From Rhodospirillaceae bacterium (GTDB taxonomy: Bacteria; Pseudomonadota; Alphaproteobacteria; Azospirillales; Azospirillaceae): 50,804 nt of DNA. The notes under the pieces are model-generated. The model did not search any database, had not been told where the DNA came from, and worked only from the letters and a program-made list of their open reading frames with translations. Numbering within the stretch: the stretch's first letter is position 1; each line of letters opens with the position of its first letter. The DNA lies in assembly GCA_029267445.1 (NCBI GenBank), contig JAJUIU010000021.1, forward strand, positions 1 through 50,804, given 5' to 3'. A program made the translations under genes and the position numbers. Positions 1 to 8,623 of the stretch are shown one piece after another.

Positions 1-986
1 ACAACGACACGGTCTACGGTGGCGCGGGCAGCGACATCCTGGTGGGTGACGCCGGCAACGACCTGCTGTACGGCAACCGTGACGCTGACACCATCTACGG
101 CGGTGATGGCGCCGACACCATCTACGGCGGCGGCCTGCTGCCGGAAGACGGTGCGGACTACATCGAAGGCGGTGCGGGTGGTGACATCATCCTCGGCAAC
201 GCGGGTGCTGACACCATCCTGGGCGAGGCCGGTGCGGAAACCGTCTACGGCGGTGCCGACAACGACCTGATCTACGGCGGTGACGACGGCGACCGTATCT
301 ACGGTGACCGCGGCAACGACGTGATCTACGGCGATGGCCGTGCTGACACCCTGTACGGTGGTGAAGGCAACGACGTGGTCCTGGGCGGCGCCGATGGCGA
401 CTACGTCGAGGGCAACGCGGGTGCCGACACGATGTACGGCGGCGACGGTGGTGACACCATGCAGGGTGGTCGCGACAACGACGTCCTGTACGGTGAGGCC
501 GGCGACGACAGCATCAACGGCAACATCGGTGCCGACACGCTGTTCGGCGGCGATGGTGCGGATACGGTCTTCGGCGGCCAGGACAACGACGTCCTGTACG
601 GCGGTGCCGATGCCGACCAGCTCTCGGGCAACCTGGGTGACGACGTCATCTACTCCGATGGCGGTGCCGACACCCTGACCGGCGGCGAGGGCGCGGACAC
701 CTTCGTGTTCAACGCCACCACCGCGAACGAGGGTGTGGTCGTCTCCGACTTCACCTCGGGCACCGACAGGCTGAACCTCTCCGCCTTCGCGCAGGGTTCG
801 ACCGCGGTGACCTTCGTGACCGGCTCGGCCTTCACCTCCACGGGTGTCCCGCAGGCCCGCTTCGACGCGGCGAACAACAACCTGCTGATCGACACCAACG
901 GTGACGGCACGGCTGACTTCACGATCCGTCTGACGGGCGTGAGCAGCGTCTCGGCCACCGACCTGATCCTCGGCGGCGGTTCGTAA
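1..986 (+). CDS. RTX (hemolysin-type calcium-binding) repeat protein, C-terminal part
   Basis: The open frame enters from the left edge (first in-frame codon at base 3) and stops with TAA at 984-986, so the N-terminus is missing; the GTG at 42 is internal. The visible part is a run of glycine- and aspartate-rich nonapeptides of the GADTIYGG / GNDVLYGG type. These are known to fold into calcium-binding parallel beta-rolls in proteins exported by type I secretion. After the repeats comes a tail of about 95 residues starting with ADTFVFN and [15 protein letters not shown], ending in a hydrophobic segment; this kind of tail usually carries the secretion signal. The repeats NGNIGADT and [13 protein letters not shown] closely resemble those of the RTX protease at 34.6-37.4 kb. 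A strong terminator follows. The function of the missing N-terminal part cannot be judged. Confidence 0.93.
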   Translation, partial: NDTVYGGAGSDILVGDAGNDLLYGNRDADTIYGGDGADTIYGGGLLPEDGADYIEGGAGGDIILGNAGADTILGEAGAETVYGGADNDLIYGGDDGDRIYGDRGNDVIYGDGRADTLYGGEGNDVVLGGADGDYVEGNAGADTMYGGDGGDTMQGGRDNDVLYGEAGDDSINGNIGADTLFGGDGADTVFGGQDNDVLYGGADADQLSGNLGDDVIYSDGGADTLTGGEGADTFVFNATTANEGVVVSDFTSGTDRLNLSAFAQGSTAVTFVTGSAFTSTGVPQARFDAANNNLLIDTNGDGTADFTIRLTGVSSVSATDLILGGGS

Positions 987-1015
987 GCCGACCGAACAGG
1001 TTGTGACATGAGTGA

Positions 1016-1045
1016 GGGGGCGCCCCAATCGGGGCGCCCCCTTTT
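1016..1045 (+). terminator. Rho-independent terminator of the RTX gene
   Basis: A perfect 11-bp stem (GGGGGCGCCCC, 1016-1026; complement at 1031-1041) closes on the tetraloop AATC and runs straight into TTTT (1042-1045). It lies 30 bases after the stop codon of the RTX gene and ahead of the next gene, so it should isolate the two transcripts. Confidence 0.9.
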
Positions 1046-1116
1046 CTTTGGCGCCCAGCCATGGTGAAACACTGGGGGCGCCGAGCCCGGCCCGTCCTCA
1101 TCCGGGAATCCCGACC

Positions 1117-2340
1117 TTGCGATTTCTTTTCGTCCATCAGAACGCGCCCGGACAGTTCCGGCATCTCGCCCGCACGCTTGCGGGGGAGGGGCACGACGTC
1201 CGCTACCTGACCTGCCGTGAAAACCCGCCCGTCGACGGGCTTCCCGTCATTCCCTACCGGATCGGGACCGAACCGCCGCAGGGGATCCACCCCTTCCTGT
1301 CCAATCTCGCCGGGGGGCTTCGCTATGCGATACCCGTCGCCAACGCGGCCAAGCTCCTGGAGCGCGAGCCTTGGCGCCCGGACCTGGTCATGGCCCATTC
1401 CGGCTGGGGCGAGGCGCTGTTCCTCAAGGACGTTTTCCCCACAGTCCCGCTGATTTCCTACGCGGAGTTCTTCTATCGGGCGGAGGGGGCGGATGTCGGC
1501 TTCGGTTCCTCAGAACCGCCGAACCTGAATGTCCGGGCCCGCACACGCGCCCGCAATTCGGTGAACCTGCTCAGCCTGGACGCCTGCGACCGGGCGCTGG
1601 CGCCGACGCTGTGGCAGAAATCCGTCCATCCCGCCGAGTACCAGGACAAAATCGAGGTGATCCACGAGGGCGTGGACGTCGCCACGCTGCGGCCGAACCC
1701 GCGCCGGGTACTCCGGTTCGACGGCGGCCTGGAGCTCAGCCGCGACGAGTTCATCGTCACCTTCGCCACCCGCGCGCTGGAGCCTTATCGCGGATTCGAC
1801 GTCTTCATGCGGGCGGTCCCGCTCATCCAGCGCCGCTTTCCCGACGCGCGCATCGTCATCGTCGGCCGCGACAAGGTCAGCTACGGCGCCGAGCCGGTGG
1901 GCTTCCCCTCCTGGCGTGAGAAGCTCCTGGCGGAGGTGGAGATCCCCGATCCGTCACGGGTCCACTGGTTCGGCTGGCTGCGGCACGAGGTGCTCACGGC
2001 CCTGTTCCAGGTCACGTCGGCCCATGTCTATCTGACCTTTCCGTTCGTGCTGTCCTGGTCGATGCTCGAGGCGATGTCCTGCGGGGCGGTCGTCGTCGGC
2101 TCCCGCACGCCGCCGGTGGAGGAGGTGATCCAGGACGGCGTGAACGGCCTGCTCACCGACTTCCACGATGTCGACGCCCTGGTGGACCGGATCGCGGAGC
2201 TCCGTGCCGATCCCGCCCGGCGCGAGCGGCTGTCCGCCGCCGCCCGGGAGAGCATCGTCTCCCGCTACGCGCTGGAGGACTGCATCGCCCGCCAGAAGGC
2301 GATGATGTGGCGGCTGCTGGAAACCGCGCCCCGGGGTTGA
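1117..2340 (+). CDS. Glycosyltransferase family 4 (GT-B)
   Basis: Predicted cytoplasmic GT-B glycosyltransferase of 407 residues that would move a sugar from a nucleotide donor to a glycan. The N-terminus MRFLFVHQNAPGQFRHL is a typical first Rossmann strand and loop. The C-terminal half holds the family 4 signature EAMSCGAVVVGSRTPPVEE (about 318-336), with the glutamates expected at the donor site, followed by DGVNGLL. The frame is open back to 1012, but that would place the start inside the terminator; TTG at 1117 puts the start exactly at the conserved N-terminus and has GGGA at 1104-1107 as a possible ribosome site. It is the first gene of the polysaccharide region and converges on the next gene. 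Donor and acceptor are unknown. Confidence 0.88.
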   Translation: MRFLFVHQNAPGQFRHLARTLAGEGHDVRYLTCRENPPVDGLPVIPYRIGTEPPQGIHPFLSNLAGGLRYAIPVANAAKLLEREPWRPDLVMAHSGWGEALFLKDVFPTVPLISYAEFFYRAEGADVGFGSSEPPNLNVRARTRARNSVNLLSLDACDRALAPTLWQKSVHPAEYQDKIEVIHEGVDVATLRPNPRRVLRFDGGLELSRDEFIVTFATRALEPYRGFDVFMRAVPLIQRRFPDARIVIVGRDKVSYGAEPVGFPSWREKLLAEVEIPDPSRVHWFGWLRHEVLTALFQVTSAHVYLTFPFVLSWSMLEAMSCGAVVVGSRTPPVEEVIQDGVNGLLTDFHDVDALVDRIAELRADPARRERLSAAARESIVSRYALEDCIARQKAMMWRLLETAPRG

Positions 2341-2371
2341 ACCGGACCTGGCCCGGTCGGGGCGGCCGGCG

Positions 2372-4012
2372 TCAGCGCTCCTCCACCAGGACGCCGAGCT
2401 TCAGCATCCAGAGCACGAAGCGGGCGATCTCGTGCGCGTCCATGTCGGGCAGGGCGGCCGCGAGCTGATCCAGCGTCGCGGAGCCGGCGCGTTCCAGCTC
2501 CGCCACGATGCCCGCGGCGCGGCGCCTGTCGAACAGGCCGGCCATGATGAAGTTGTTCATGGCGTAGGCGCTCAGCCGCGGCAGGTCCGTGCGGTATGTG
2601 GGCACGAGGCGCACCCGCAACTGGCCATCCGCGCGCCGTGTCGGGAAGGACGCGAAGGTCTCCATCGGCGGCCGGTACAGGACCGGCGGCTCGGGCTCGG
2701 TCGCGGCGGCGCGCCGGGCCGCCAGCTCCGCCCACAGCGCCTGGTACTGGCGGATCACCACGGGCCAGTCGTACAGCCGTCGCGCCCGCGCCCGCCCCGC
2801 CGCACCCATGCGGGCCCGCAGCCCGGCGTCCGCCACCAGGGCCACGCAGCATTCGGTCGCCCTGGCCGTGTCCACGGCCGTGATCTGGCTGACGCCGCCG
2901 ATGTACCGGTCGAAGCTCAGGGCGCCGCTGAAGTACCACGCCGCCAGTTGCGCGTCCGCCCCGTCCGGGCATCCCAGCACCGGCACGCGGAACCCGGTGA
3001 CGCCGTCCTCCACCGTGTCGCGGTAACCGTCCCAGTCAGAGGCGACGACGGGAAGCCCGGCCGCCATCGCCTCGATGATGGTGAGGCCGAAGGTTTCCTG
3101 GATGTTGTCGGAGAGCGAGATGAAGAAGTCGCCCGCGTGCCAGACATCGGCCATGCGGGCGTCGTCGGTTCCGTCGACATAGACCAGCTTGATTGACGGG
3201 CATTCGGCGGCGGCCGCGCTCCGGAAGGCCTCGCTGATCTCGGCGCCGGGGAACCGGCCGGCCAGGATCAGGGCGACGGGCCGCCCCGACCGTTCCGCGG
3301 CCCGGTTGAGGGCTTGGAACATCGCCAGCGGATGCGCCTTGGCGTGCCATGCCAGCCGCCCCACGAACAGGGCCGCCACCGTGTCGTCCGACAGGCCCAG
3401 TTCGGCCCGCAACCTCGCCCGCCGGGCGCCGGCGTCGGGGGGTGCGAAATCATCCGCCATCACGCCCAGCGGGATCACAGGCAGCTCGAACTCCGGCATG
3501 CGGATGGAGCCGAAGCGGGCCGTCAGGAATGTGCCGATCCGGTCGAGCTGGCCCGCGATGGCGGCCCGCGCGGCGGTCGACGTGCAGATGATGGCATCCC
3601 AGGGCCGCGACGGCGCCATCACGGATTCGTAGATGCCGTACAGCACCGCCTCGCTGCAGATCGTGTGCGTGACGCCGACGATGCTGAAGCGCCGGGTGTC
3701 CGCCTGCTGCCGCATCCAGGAAACCGGGCCCAGATTGGGGTAGGGGCAGAACACCGTGCCGACGGCGGCGGCCTCGGGATCGAGCGGCGAGCGCAGCGCG
3801 CGGACTTGGCGCGTCCAGCCGGATCGGCGCACCGTGTCCTTGAAGTCCGCGGCCGTCGGGCCCTGGGCGATCGCATACATCGTGTCGTCCGCCAGGGAGC
3901 TGGCGAGACCGCGGATGAATCCGGCACCGGCGGAATGACGCCCTTTCAGGTCGGTGCGGTTGGCCGAGAACGCGTCCTCGAAATAATGGATGACGCAGTT
4001 CGAGGAACCCAT
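2372..4012 (-). CDS. Glycosyltransferase family 4 with extra C-terminal domain
   Basis: A 546-residue GT-B protein. The donor domain is clear: LFVGRLAWHAKAHPL (about 216-230), then ETFGLTIIEAMAAGLPVVAS (306-325), the family 4 EX7E region. About 100 residues beyond the usual end of the fold (430-546) form an unusual tail: a stretch with RLVPTYRTDLPRLSAYAMNNF, then a predicted all-helical segment (ATLDQLAAALPDMDAHEIARF) that looks like a small winged-helix or carrier-type domain. The ATG start at 4012 matches a normal GT-B N-terminus. It is transcribed away from the rest of the left part of the cluster and shares a divergent region with the gene at 4218. Substrates are not predictable. Confidence 0.88.
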   Translation of the reverse strand: MGSSNCVIHYFEDAFSANRTDLKGRHSAGAGFIRGLASSLADDTMYAIAQGPTAADFKDTVRRSGWTRQVRALRSPLDPEAAAVGTVFCPYPNLGPVSWMRQQADTRRFSIVGVTHTICSEAVLYGIYESVMAPSRPWDAIICTSTAARAAIAGQLDRIGTFLTARFGSIRMPEFELPVIPLGVMADDFAPPDAGARRARLRAELGLSDDTVAALFVGRLAWHAKAHPLAMFQALNRAAERSGRPVALILAGRFPGAEISEAFRSAAAAECPSIKLVYVDGTDDARMADVWHAGDFFISLSDNIQETFGLTIIEAMAAGLPVVASDWDGYRDTVEDGVTGFRVPVLGCPDGADAQLAAWYFSGALSFDRYIGGVSQITAVDTARATECCVALVADAGLRARMGAAGRARARRLYDWPVVIRQYQALWAELAARRAAATEPEPPVLYRPPMETFASFPTRRADGQLRVRLVPTYRTDLPRLSAYAMNNFIMAGLFDRRRAAGIVAELERAGSATLDQLAAALPDMDAHEIARFVLWMLKLGVLVEER

Positions 4013-4035
4013 TTTCCGATTTCCGTTGATCCGCT

Positions 4036-4150
4036 AAGGTCCGGTTCCCAAAGGTCCGGGGGCGTCCAGCCGAGGCGCGGCCGACACGTCCATGCCCGAA
4101 TCATGTCCGTGGTGACCGACCGCCCGATGGCGTAGCAGCTACGCGGTCGG
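4036..4150. promoter_or_regulatory. Divergent intergenic region with direct repeats and a bulged stem
   Basis: Between the divergent genes at 4012 and 4218. AAGGTCCGG occurs twice in direct orientation (4036-4044 and 4051-4059), 15 bases apart. Further right, the arm CTACGCGGTCGG (4139-4150) can pair with GCGTAG (4130-4135) and CCGACC (4116-4121), leaving an 8-base bulge. These could be operator repeats and a leader RNA structure for the + strand gene. Only the sequence symmetry is observed; the role is a guess. Confidence 0.3.
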
Positions 4151-4217
4151 CGAGGCAAGCCCGCCGCGCGGTCCGGGGCCGGACCAGGTGTCGTCCATTC
4201 ATGCGTGTGGGGGTTTC

Positions 4218-4886
4218 GTGCCGCGGTTCACCATCATCGCAATCCACTACCAGGGCGTCATCGACGAACCGTCGGCGATCCGCAGCCTGTCCTCCATCGC
4301 GGCGCAGACCTGCCGCGACTACGAACTGCTCGTCTATCATGACGGGCCTCTGCACCGCCCCTGGGAGTCGGACAAGGTCATATTCCCGCCGGGGCCCCAG
4401 GTCCGCTACATCGAGACGGCCCAACGCTACAACGACTGGGGCCACAGCCTGCGCGACATGGGCATCTGGGAGGCCAGCGGGGACTACCTGCTGTTCTTCA
4501 ACATGGACAACGTGCTCTACCCGCAGGCCCTCGAACGGATCGGCCAGACGATTGACCAGAAGATGCGGGGCGTCGCCTTCAACGGCGTGAACCGGACGGC
4601 GCCTGACATCGTGATCTTCCCGATCTGGCTGATGGGCTGCGTCGGCTGCGGCCGCAAGTTCCTCCGCCTGAAGGAGCACGCGCACGAGTTCCGGCTGCCG
4701 ATGATGGGATTTCCGACCATGCATCGGAACATCGACTGCATGCAGTTCGTCATGCGGCGCGACCTCTGGCGCGCGGAGGGCGGCTGGAAGGATAAATCCG
4801 AGGAATCCGATGGCATGATGTACGAGGCGTTTGCCGCCAAATATGGAACCCGCTATGTCGGTGAAATGCTGGGCGAACACTGGTGA
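4218..4886 (+). CDS. GT-A (family 2-like) glycosyltransferase
   Basis: A short protein of 222 residues starting MPRFTIIAIHYQGVIDE, the opening of a GT-A fold. A central segment, YLLFFNMDNVLYPQALERIG, carries the acidic pair (MDN) where family 2 enzymes bind the metal-nucleotide complex. It ends soon after a W-E-Y-rich segment, with EAFAAKYGTRYVG near the C-terminus, so it is shorter than most family 2 enzymes (about 250-300). GTG at 4218 is chosen because GGGGG lies five bases upstream and the fold starts there; GTG at 4188 is an in-frame alternative adding ten residues. It precedes a DUF4422 protein in the same direction. Sugar specificity is unknown. Confidence 0.8.
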   Translation: MPRFTIIAIHYQGVIDEPSAIRSLSSIAAQTCRDYELLVYHDGPLHRPWESDKVIFPPGPQVRYIETAQRYNDWGHSLRDMGIWEASGDYLLFFNMDNVLYPQALERIGQTIDQKMRGVAFNGVNRTAPDIVIFPIWLMGCVGCGRKFLRLKEHAHEFRLPMMGFPTMHRNIDCMQFVMRRDLWRAEGGWKDKSEESDGMMYEAFAAKYGTRYVGEMLGEHW

Positions 4887-4958
4887 TGGATTTGCGCCGG
4901 TGGCGAACCGGGACTTCCGGGGCGCTTCGATGACGTGTGGACGGACGACGGTCTTGCG

Positions 4959-6161
4959 ATGACGGAAGCCATGGAGACGCGTGAGACCGACGCCGCGGAG
5001 GCCGTCACCCCCCTCGATCCGGCGACCGCCGCCCGCATCGACGCCCTGATGAGCGAGATGTGGCGGTACAATCGCGAAAAGAACATCGTGATGACCGAGA
5101 TCCTGCTCCGCAAGGTCACGTCGCTCGGCTCCCGCGATTTCAACCATTGGCGCGGCTTCGCCCATCTAAACGGCGGCGAGGAGAGGACCATCGACGCGGC
5201 CTTGGAGGTCCGGAGCCTCTACGCCGCCGGCATCGCAGCACAGGAGGCCGGGGATCGCGCCGCTGCGGCGCTGAGATACAGGGCCATCCTGAAGCGGTCG
5301 CCCAAGCACAGCGCCCGCTGGAACCTTTATCTGCTGTCGGTCATGGACCAGGGCCTGCCGTCCCATGTCGCCACGCGGATCTATGTCTGCTGCCACAGGC
5401 CGTCGGACGTCGCCGCCGACGCTGTCACCTATCCGATCCATGTCGGGCGCGCCCTGGCCGCCGCCCCGATCGGCTTTCCTGGCGACGACACCGGGACCAA
5501 CATCTCGCACAAGAATCCGGCCTACTGCGAACTGACCGGGCACTATTGGGCCTGGAAGAACGATTTGCGTTCGGACTTCATCGGCTTGGAGCACTATCGC
5601 CGCCGGTTCCTGTGGCAGCCGATCACCGATCCGGCCCTGTCCCGCATCAGCCGCGGCGCCATCCCGATCTACACCAGCGACCTGCCGCCACAACGGCCCG
5701 AGCTGCGCGATGCCGTGCTGGCCGACGCGGACATCGTGGTGCCGTACCACTGGACCCTGCCGCAGACGCTGGAGGAGCAGTTCATCAGCACGGCTCCGGT
5801 CGAGGCGGTGGAGGATTTCAAGGTGATCTGGTCCCTCACGCGCGAGGTGCTGCGCCGGCATTATCCTGCCATCGCGGAGTCGGCCGAGCATGTGCTGTCC
5901 GGCAAGGCCGGCCACTTCTTCAACATGTTCGTGATGCGGCGGCCGCTGTTCGAGACTTACAGCCGCTTCCTGTTCGACATCCTGGAACGGGTGGAGACCT
6001 GTGCCGTCCAGCTCGGCCTCACAGGCTTCAACATGCGGTGTCCGGGTTTCCTCGCCGAACGGCTGATGTCGACCTACATCCGGCACCTCGCCGCCACCAG
6101 CGATCTCCGCATCCGCGAGGTGCCGGTGGTCCAGCTCGTCGATCCGCCGTCACCGGCCTGA
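4959..6161 (+). CDS. DUF4422 domain protein, putative capsular glycosyltransferase
   Basis: 400 residues. The region from about 141 to 390 matches the DUF4422 family of capsule and exopolysaccharide clusters: RIYVCCHRPSD, YPIHVG, DDTGTNISHKNPAYCELTG, YWAWKN and IGLEHYRRRF are all family landmarks. DUF4422 proteins are believed to be glycosyltransferases, and some members act as galactosyl- or galactofuranosyltransferases. In front lies a helical segment (about 80-125, RSLYAAGIAAQEAGDRAAAA) that resembles one tetratricopeptide repeat, probably a protein contact. The ATG at 4959 is preferred over an in-frame GTG at 4935; neither has a strong ribosome site. It sits directly upstream of glf, which would fit a role in adding galactofuranose, but that link is inference from position. 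Confidence 0.82.
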   Translation: MTEAMETRETDAAEAVTPLDPATAARIDALMSEMWRYNREKNIVMTEILLRKVTSLGSRDFNHWRGFAHLNGGEERTIDAALEVRSLYAAGIAAQEAGDRAAAALRYRAILKRSPKHSARWNLYLLSVMDQGLPSHVATRIYVCCHRPSDVAADAVTYPIHVGRALAAAPIGFPGDDTGTNISHKNPAYCELTGHYWAWKNDLRSDFIGLEHYRRRFLWQPITDPALSRISRGAIPIYTSDLPPQRPELRDAVLADADIVVPYHWTLPQTLEEQFISTAPVEAVEDFKVIWSLTREVLRRHYPAIAESAEHVLSGKAGHFFNMFVMRRPLFETYSRFLFDILERVETCAVQLGLTGFNMRCPGFLAERLMSTYIRHLAATSDLRIREVPVVQLVDPPSPA

Positions 6162-6198
6162 ACCCCCCTTCCTCCAGCCGAGGTTCATCGGAGTGTCC

Positions 6199-7329
6199 AT
6201 GCGTCCCGAGTTCCTGATCGTCGGTTCCGGCCTGACCGGGGCCACGATTGCCCGTACGCTCCATGACGCCGGCCGCTCCGTCCTCGTCGTCGACCGCCGC
6301 CCGCATCTGGGCGGCAATGTGCATGACCACAGCCATCCCAGCGGCATCCGACTGCACACCTACGGTCCGCACTATTTCCGCACCTCGGCCGAACGGATCT
6401 GGACCTTCGTCAACCGGTTCCAGTCGTTTTTCCCGTACGAGGCGGTGCTGATGTCCCAGGTCGACGGGCGGTTCGAGCACTGGCCCATCGTCGGCGAGTA
6501 CATCCGTCGGACGGTCGGCGAGGACTGGCGCCCGTCCTTCACCGGCACACCGGCGAATTTCGAGGACGCGTCGCTCGCGATGATGCCGGCGGTGGTCTAC
6601 GAGAAGTTCGTGAAGGGCTACACGGAGAAGCAGTGGGGCGTGCCGGCGGTCAGTCTGTCGACCGATCTCGCCGGGCGCTTCGACGTCCGCCACGACGGGG
6701 AGGTGCGGCTCAAGCGAAGCCGTTACCAGGGAATTCCCGTCGACGGATATGCGGCCTTCATGACCAGGCTTCTGGACGGCATCCCCTGTGTCCTGAACTT
6801 CGACTGGCTGAGGAACCGGGATGTGTTCCAGCCCACCCGCTGGACGATTTTCACGGGTGCCGTGGACGAGTTCTTCGATTTCGACATGGGCCGCCTCGCC
6901 TACCGGGGTCAGCGCCGCCGGCACGAGTACCGGGATGTCGATGGCTTCGTGCAGCCGGTCGGGCAGGTCAACGCGCCGTCGCCGGCCGACGGGCCCCACA
7001 TCCGGGTGCTGGAGTGGAAGCACATGATGCACCCGGATCATCGCGACAACATCCGCGGGACCGTGCTGACCTATGAGGAGCCATTCTCCCCCACGGTTCC
7101 CGACCAGTACGAGTATCCGTTCCCCGACCAGCGCAACCGCGACCTCGCCGCGCGCTACCAGGAGCGGGCGCGCGCCATCGACGGGCTGCTGGTCTGCGGC
7201 CGGCTGGGCGAGTACCGGTATTTCGACATGGATCAGGCGATCGCGCGGGCGATGCTGTTCGCCGACCGGCTCCTTCAGGGCGGCTGGCGCCCGACCGAGG
7301 AGCTCGAGATGCCGAAGCTGGAGGCCTGA
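6199..7329 (+). CDS. glf: UDP-galactopyranose mutase
   Basis: Flavoenzyme that interconverts UDP-galactopyranose and UDP-galactofuranose in the cytoplasm, giving the donor for galactofuranose in surface glycans. 376 residues, the normal size. The N-terminus MRPEFLIVGSGLTGATIART is the FAD-binding Rossmann motif, followed by VVDRRPHLGGNVHD; HTYGPHYFRT and VYEKFVKGYTEKQWG are signature segments, and LGEYRYFDMDQAI near the C-terminus is the conserved FAD contact. ATG at 6199 has GGAG five bases upstream. Together with galE at 33.4-34.3 kb it gives a route from UDP-glucose to UDP-Galf. It is convergent with gmd, with only seven bases between them. Confidence 0.96.
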   Translation: MRPEFLIVGSGLTGATIARTLHDAGRSVLVVDRRPHLGGNVHDHSHPSGIRLHTYGPHYFRTSAERIWTFVNRFQSFFPYEAVLMSQVDGRFEHWPIVGEYIRRTVGEDWRPSFTGTPANFEDASLAMMPAVVYEKFVKGYTEKQWGVPAVSLSTDLAGRFDVRHDGEVRLKRSRYQGIPVDGYAAFMTRLLDGIPCVLNFDWLRNRDVFQPTRWTIFTGAVDEFFDFDMGRLAYRGQRRRHEYRDVDGFVQPVGQVNAPSPADGPHIRVLEWKHMMHPDHRDNIRGTVLTYEEPFSPTVPDQYEYPFPDQRNRDLAARYQERARAIDGLLVCGRLGEYRYFDMDQAIARAMLFADRLLQGGWRPTEELEMPKLEA

Positions 7330-7336
7330 TCCGGAA

Positions 7337-8407
7337 TCAGGCGCCGCTGCTGGCGTGGGCCTCGCTGGTGGTGGCGATCGTCCGCAGGTCCGTGTCCACC
7401 ATCTCCCGCACCAGTTCGTCCAGCGTGATCCTGTGCCTCCAGCCGAGGACCCGGCGCGCCTTGCTGGCGTCGCCGAGCAGGAGGTCGACCTCGGTCGGGC
7501 GGAAGTACTCAGGGTCGATGCGGACCACCTCGGTGCCCGTGGTCGTGTCGATGCCGACCTCGTCCACCCCATCGCCGCGCCATTCGATCGCCCGGCCGAC
7601 ATGGGCGAAGGCCTTCTCCACGAAGGACCGCACGCTGTGCGTCTCGCCCGTGGCCAGGACATAGTCGTCCGGCTCCAGCTGCTGGAGGATCCGCCACATG
7701 CCCTCGACATAGTCGCGGGCATGGCCCCAGTCCCGCTTGGCGTCCAGATTGCCGAGATAAAGGCAGGACTGCCGCCCCAGGTGGATGGCGGCCACCGCCC
7801 GTGTGATCTTGCGGGTGACGAAGGTTTCGCCCCGGATCGGGCTTTCATGGTTGAACAGGATGCCGTTCGAGGCGTGCATGCCGTACGCCTCCCGGTAGTT
7901 CACCGTGATCCAGTAGGCGTACAGCTTCGCCACCCCGTAGGGCGACCGGGGATAGAAGGGGGTGTCCTCCGTCTGGGGCGTCTCCCGCACCTTGCCGTAC
8001 AGCTCGCTGGTGGAGGCCTGGTAGAAGCGCACCGTCTTCTCCATGCCGAGGATGCGGATCGCCTCCAGAAGGCGCAGGGTGCCGACGCCGTCAGCGTTCG
8101 CCGTGTATTCCGGCGTCTCGAAGCTGACCTGGACGTGGGACTGGGCCGCCAGATTGTAGATCTCCGTCGGCTGGATCTCCTGAACCAGCCTGATCAGGTT
8201 CGTCGCATCCGTCAGGTCCCCGTAATGCAGACGGAACCTGACATTCTCCTCGTGCGGGTCCTGGTACAGGTGCTCGATGCGCCCGGTGTTGAAGGAGGAG
8301 GAGCGGCGCTTCACGCCGTGAACCTCGTACCCCTTCGACAGAAGCAGCTCCGAAAGATAGGCGCCGTCCTGACCCGTGACCCCCGTGATCAACGCTACCT
8401 TGCGCAT
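7337..8407 (-). CDS. gmd: GDP-mannose 4,6-dehydratase
   Basis: Short-chain dehydrogenase family enzyme that turns GDP-D-mannose into GDP-4-keto-6-deoxy-D-mannose, using bound NADP, the entry to GDP-L-fucose and GDP-D-rhamnose. 356 residues, as usual. Motifs: [20 protein letters not shown] (nucleotide-binding glycine loop), [41 protein letters not shown] and [11 protein letters not shown] with the catalytic Tyr-x3-Lys. The start is the ATG at 8407; the frame is open 57 bases further up but has no family sequence there. GDP-L-fucose synthase, the next enzyme, lies 30 kb away at 38.2-39.2 kb, so the pathway is split within the window. Divergent from the glycosyltransferase at 8624. Confidence 0.97.
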   Translation of the reverse strand: MRKVALITGVTGQDGAYLSELLLSKGYEVHGVKRRSSSFNTGRIEHLYQDPHEENVRFRLHYGDLTDATNLIRLVQEIQPTEIYNLAAQSHVQVSFETPEYTANADGVGTLRLLEAIRILGMEKTVRFYQASTSELYGKVRETPQTEDTPFYPRSPYGVAKLYAYWITVNYREAYGMHASNGILFNHESPIRGETFVTRKITRAVAAIHLGRQSCLYLGNLDAKRDWGHARDYVEGMWRILQQLEPDDYVLATGETHSVRSFVEKAFAHVGRAIEWRGDGVDEVGIDTTTGTEVVRIDPEYFRPTEVDLLLGDASKARRVLGWRHRITLDELVREMVDTDLRTIATTSEAHASSGA

Positions 8408-8509
8408 GCCCGCCAAGCTCCCCGTCAGCCGTGCCCCCGGTGCGGGGCCGTCCCATCGCCGCACCCGGCGGGTGTGGCATCGTCGAGACGAGACCGCCGC
8501 CCCGCCGCC

Positions 8510-8550
8510 GTCCCCAAGCGGGGACTTGGACCGGTCGCCCTATCCGGATA
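8510..8550. promoter_or_regulatory. Palindromes between gmd and the divergent glycosyltransferase
   Basis: In the 216-base gap between the divergent starts at 8407 and 8624, GTCCCC-AAGC-GGGGAC (8510-8525) is a perfect 6-bp hairpin and TATCCGGATA (8541-8550) is a perfect 10-bp palindrome. A shared operator for both genes is plausible, but nothing beyond the symmetry is seen. Confidence 0.3.
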
Positions 8551-8623
8551 GACAAGGCTCCCGTCGGGGGGTACCTCCAACAGGAATAGCAGTTAACCCA
8601 CCCGGCGGGGAAGCGATGGCCAA

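Noticed and set aside
1-700. Regular DNA repeats in the RTX region considered as CRISPR or satellite
   Set aside because: The period follows the nonapeptide code (27 bases) with many synonymous changes, so the repeats are protein repeats.
6028-7848. Long open frame on the minus strand opposite glf
   Set aside because: It is a GC-rich shadow frame; the + strand frame encodes a full UDP-galactopyranose mutase and the antisense product lacks any family sequence.
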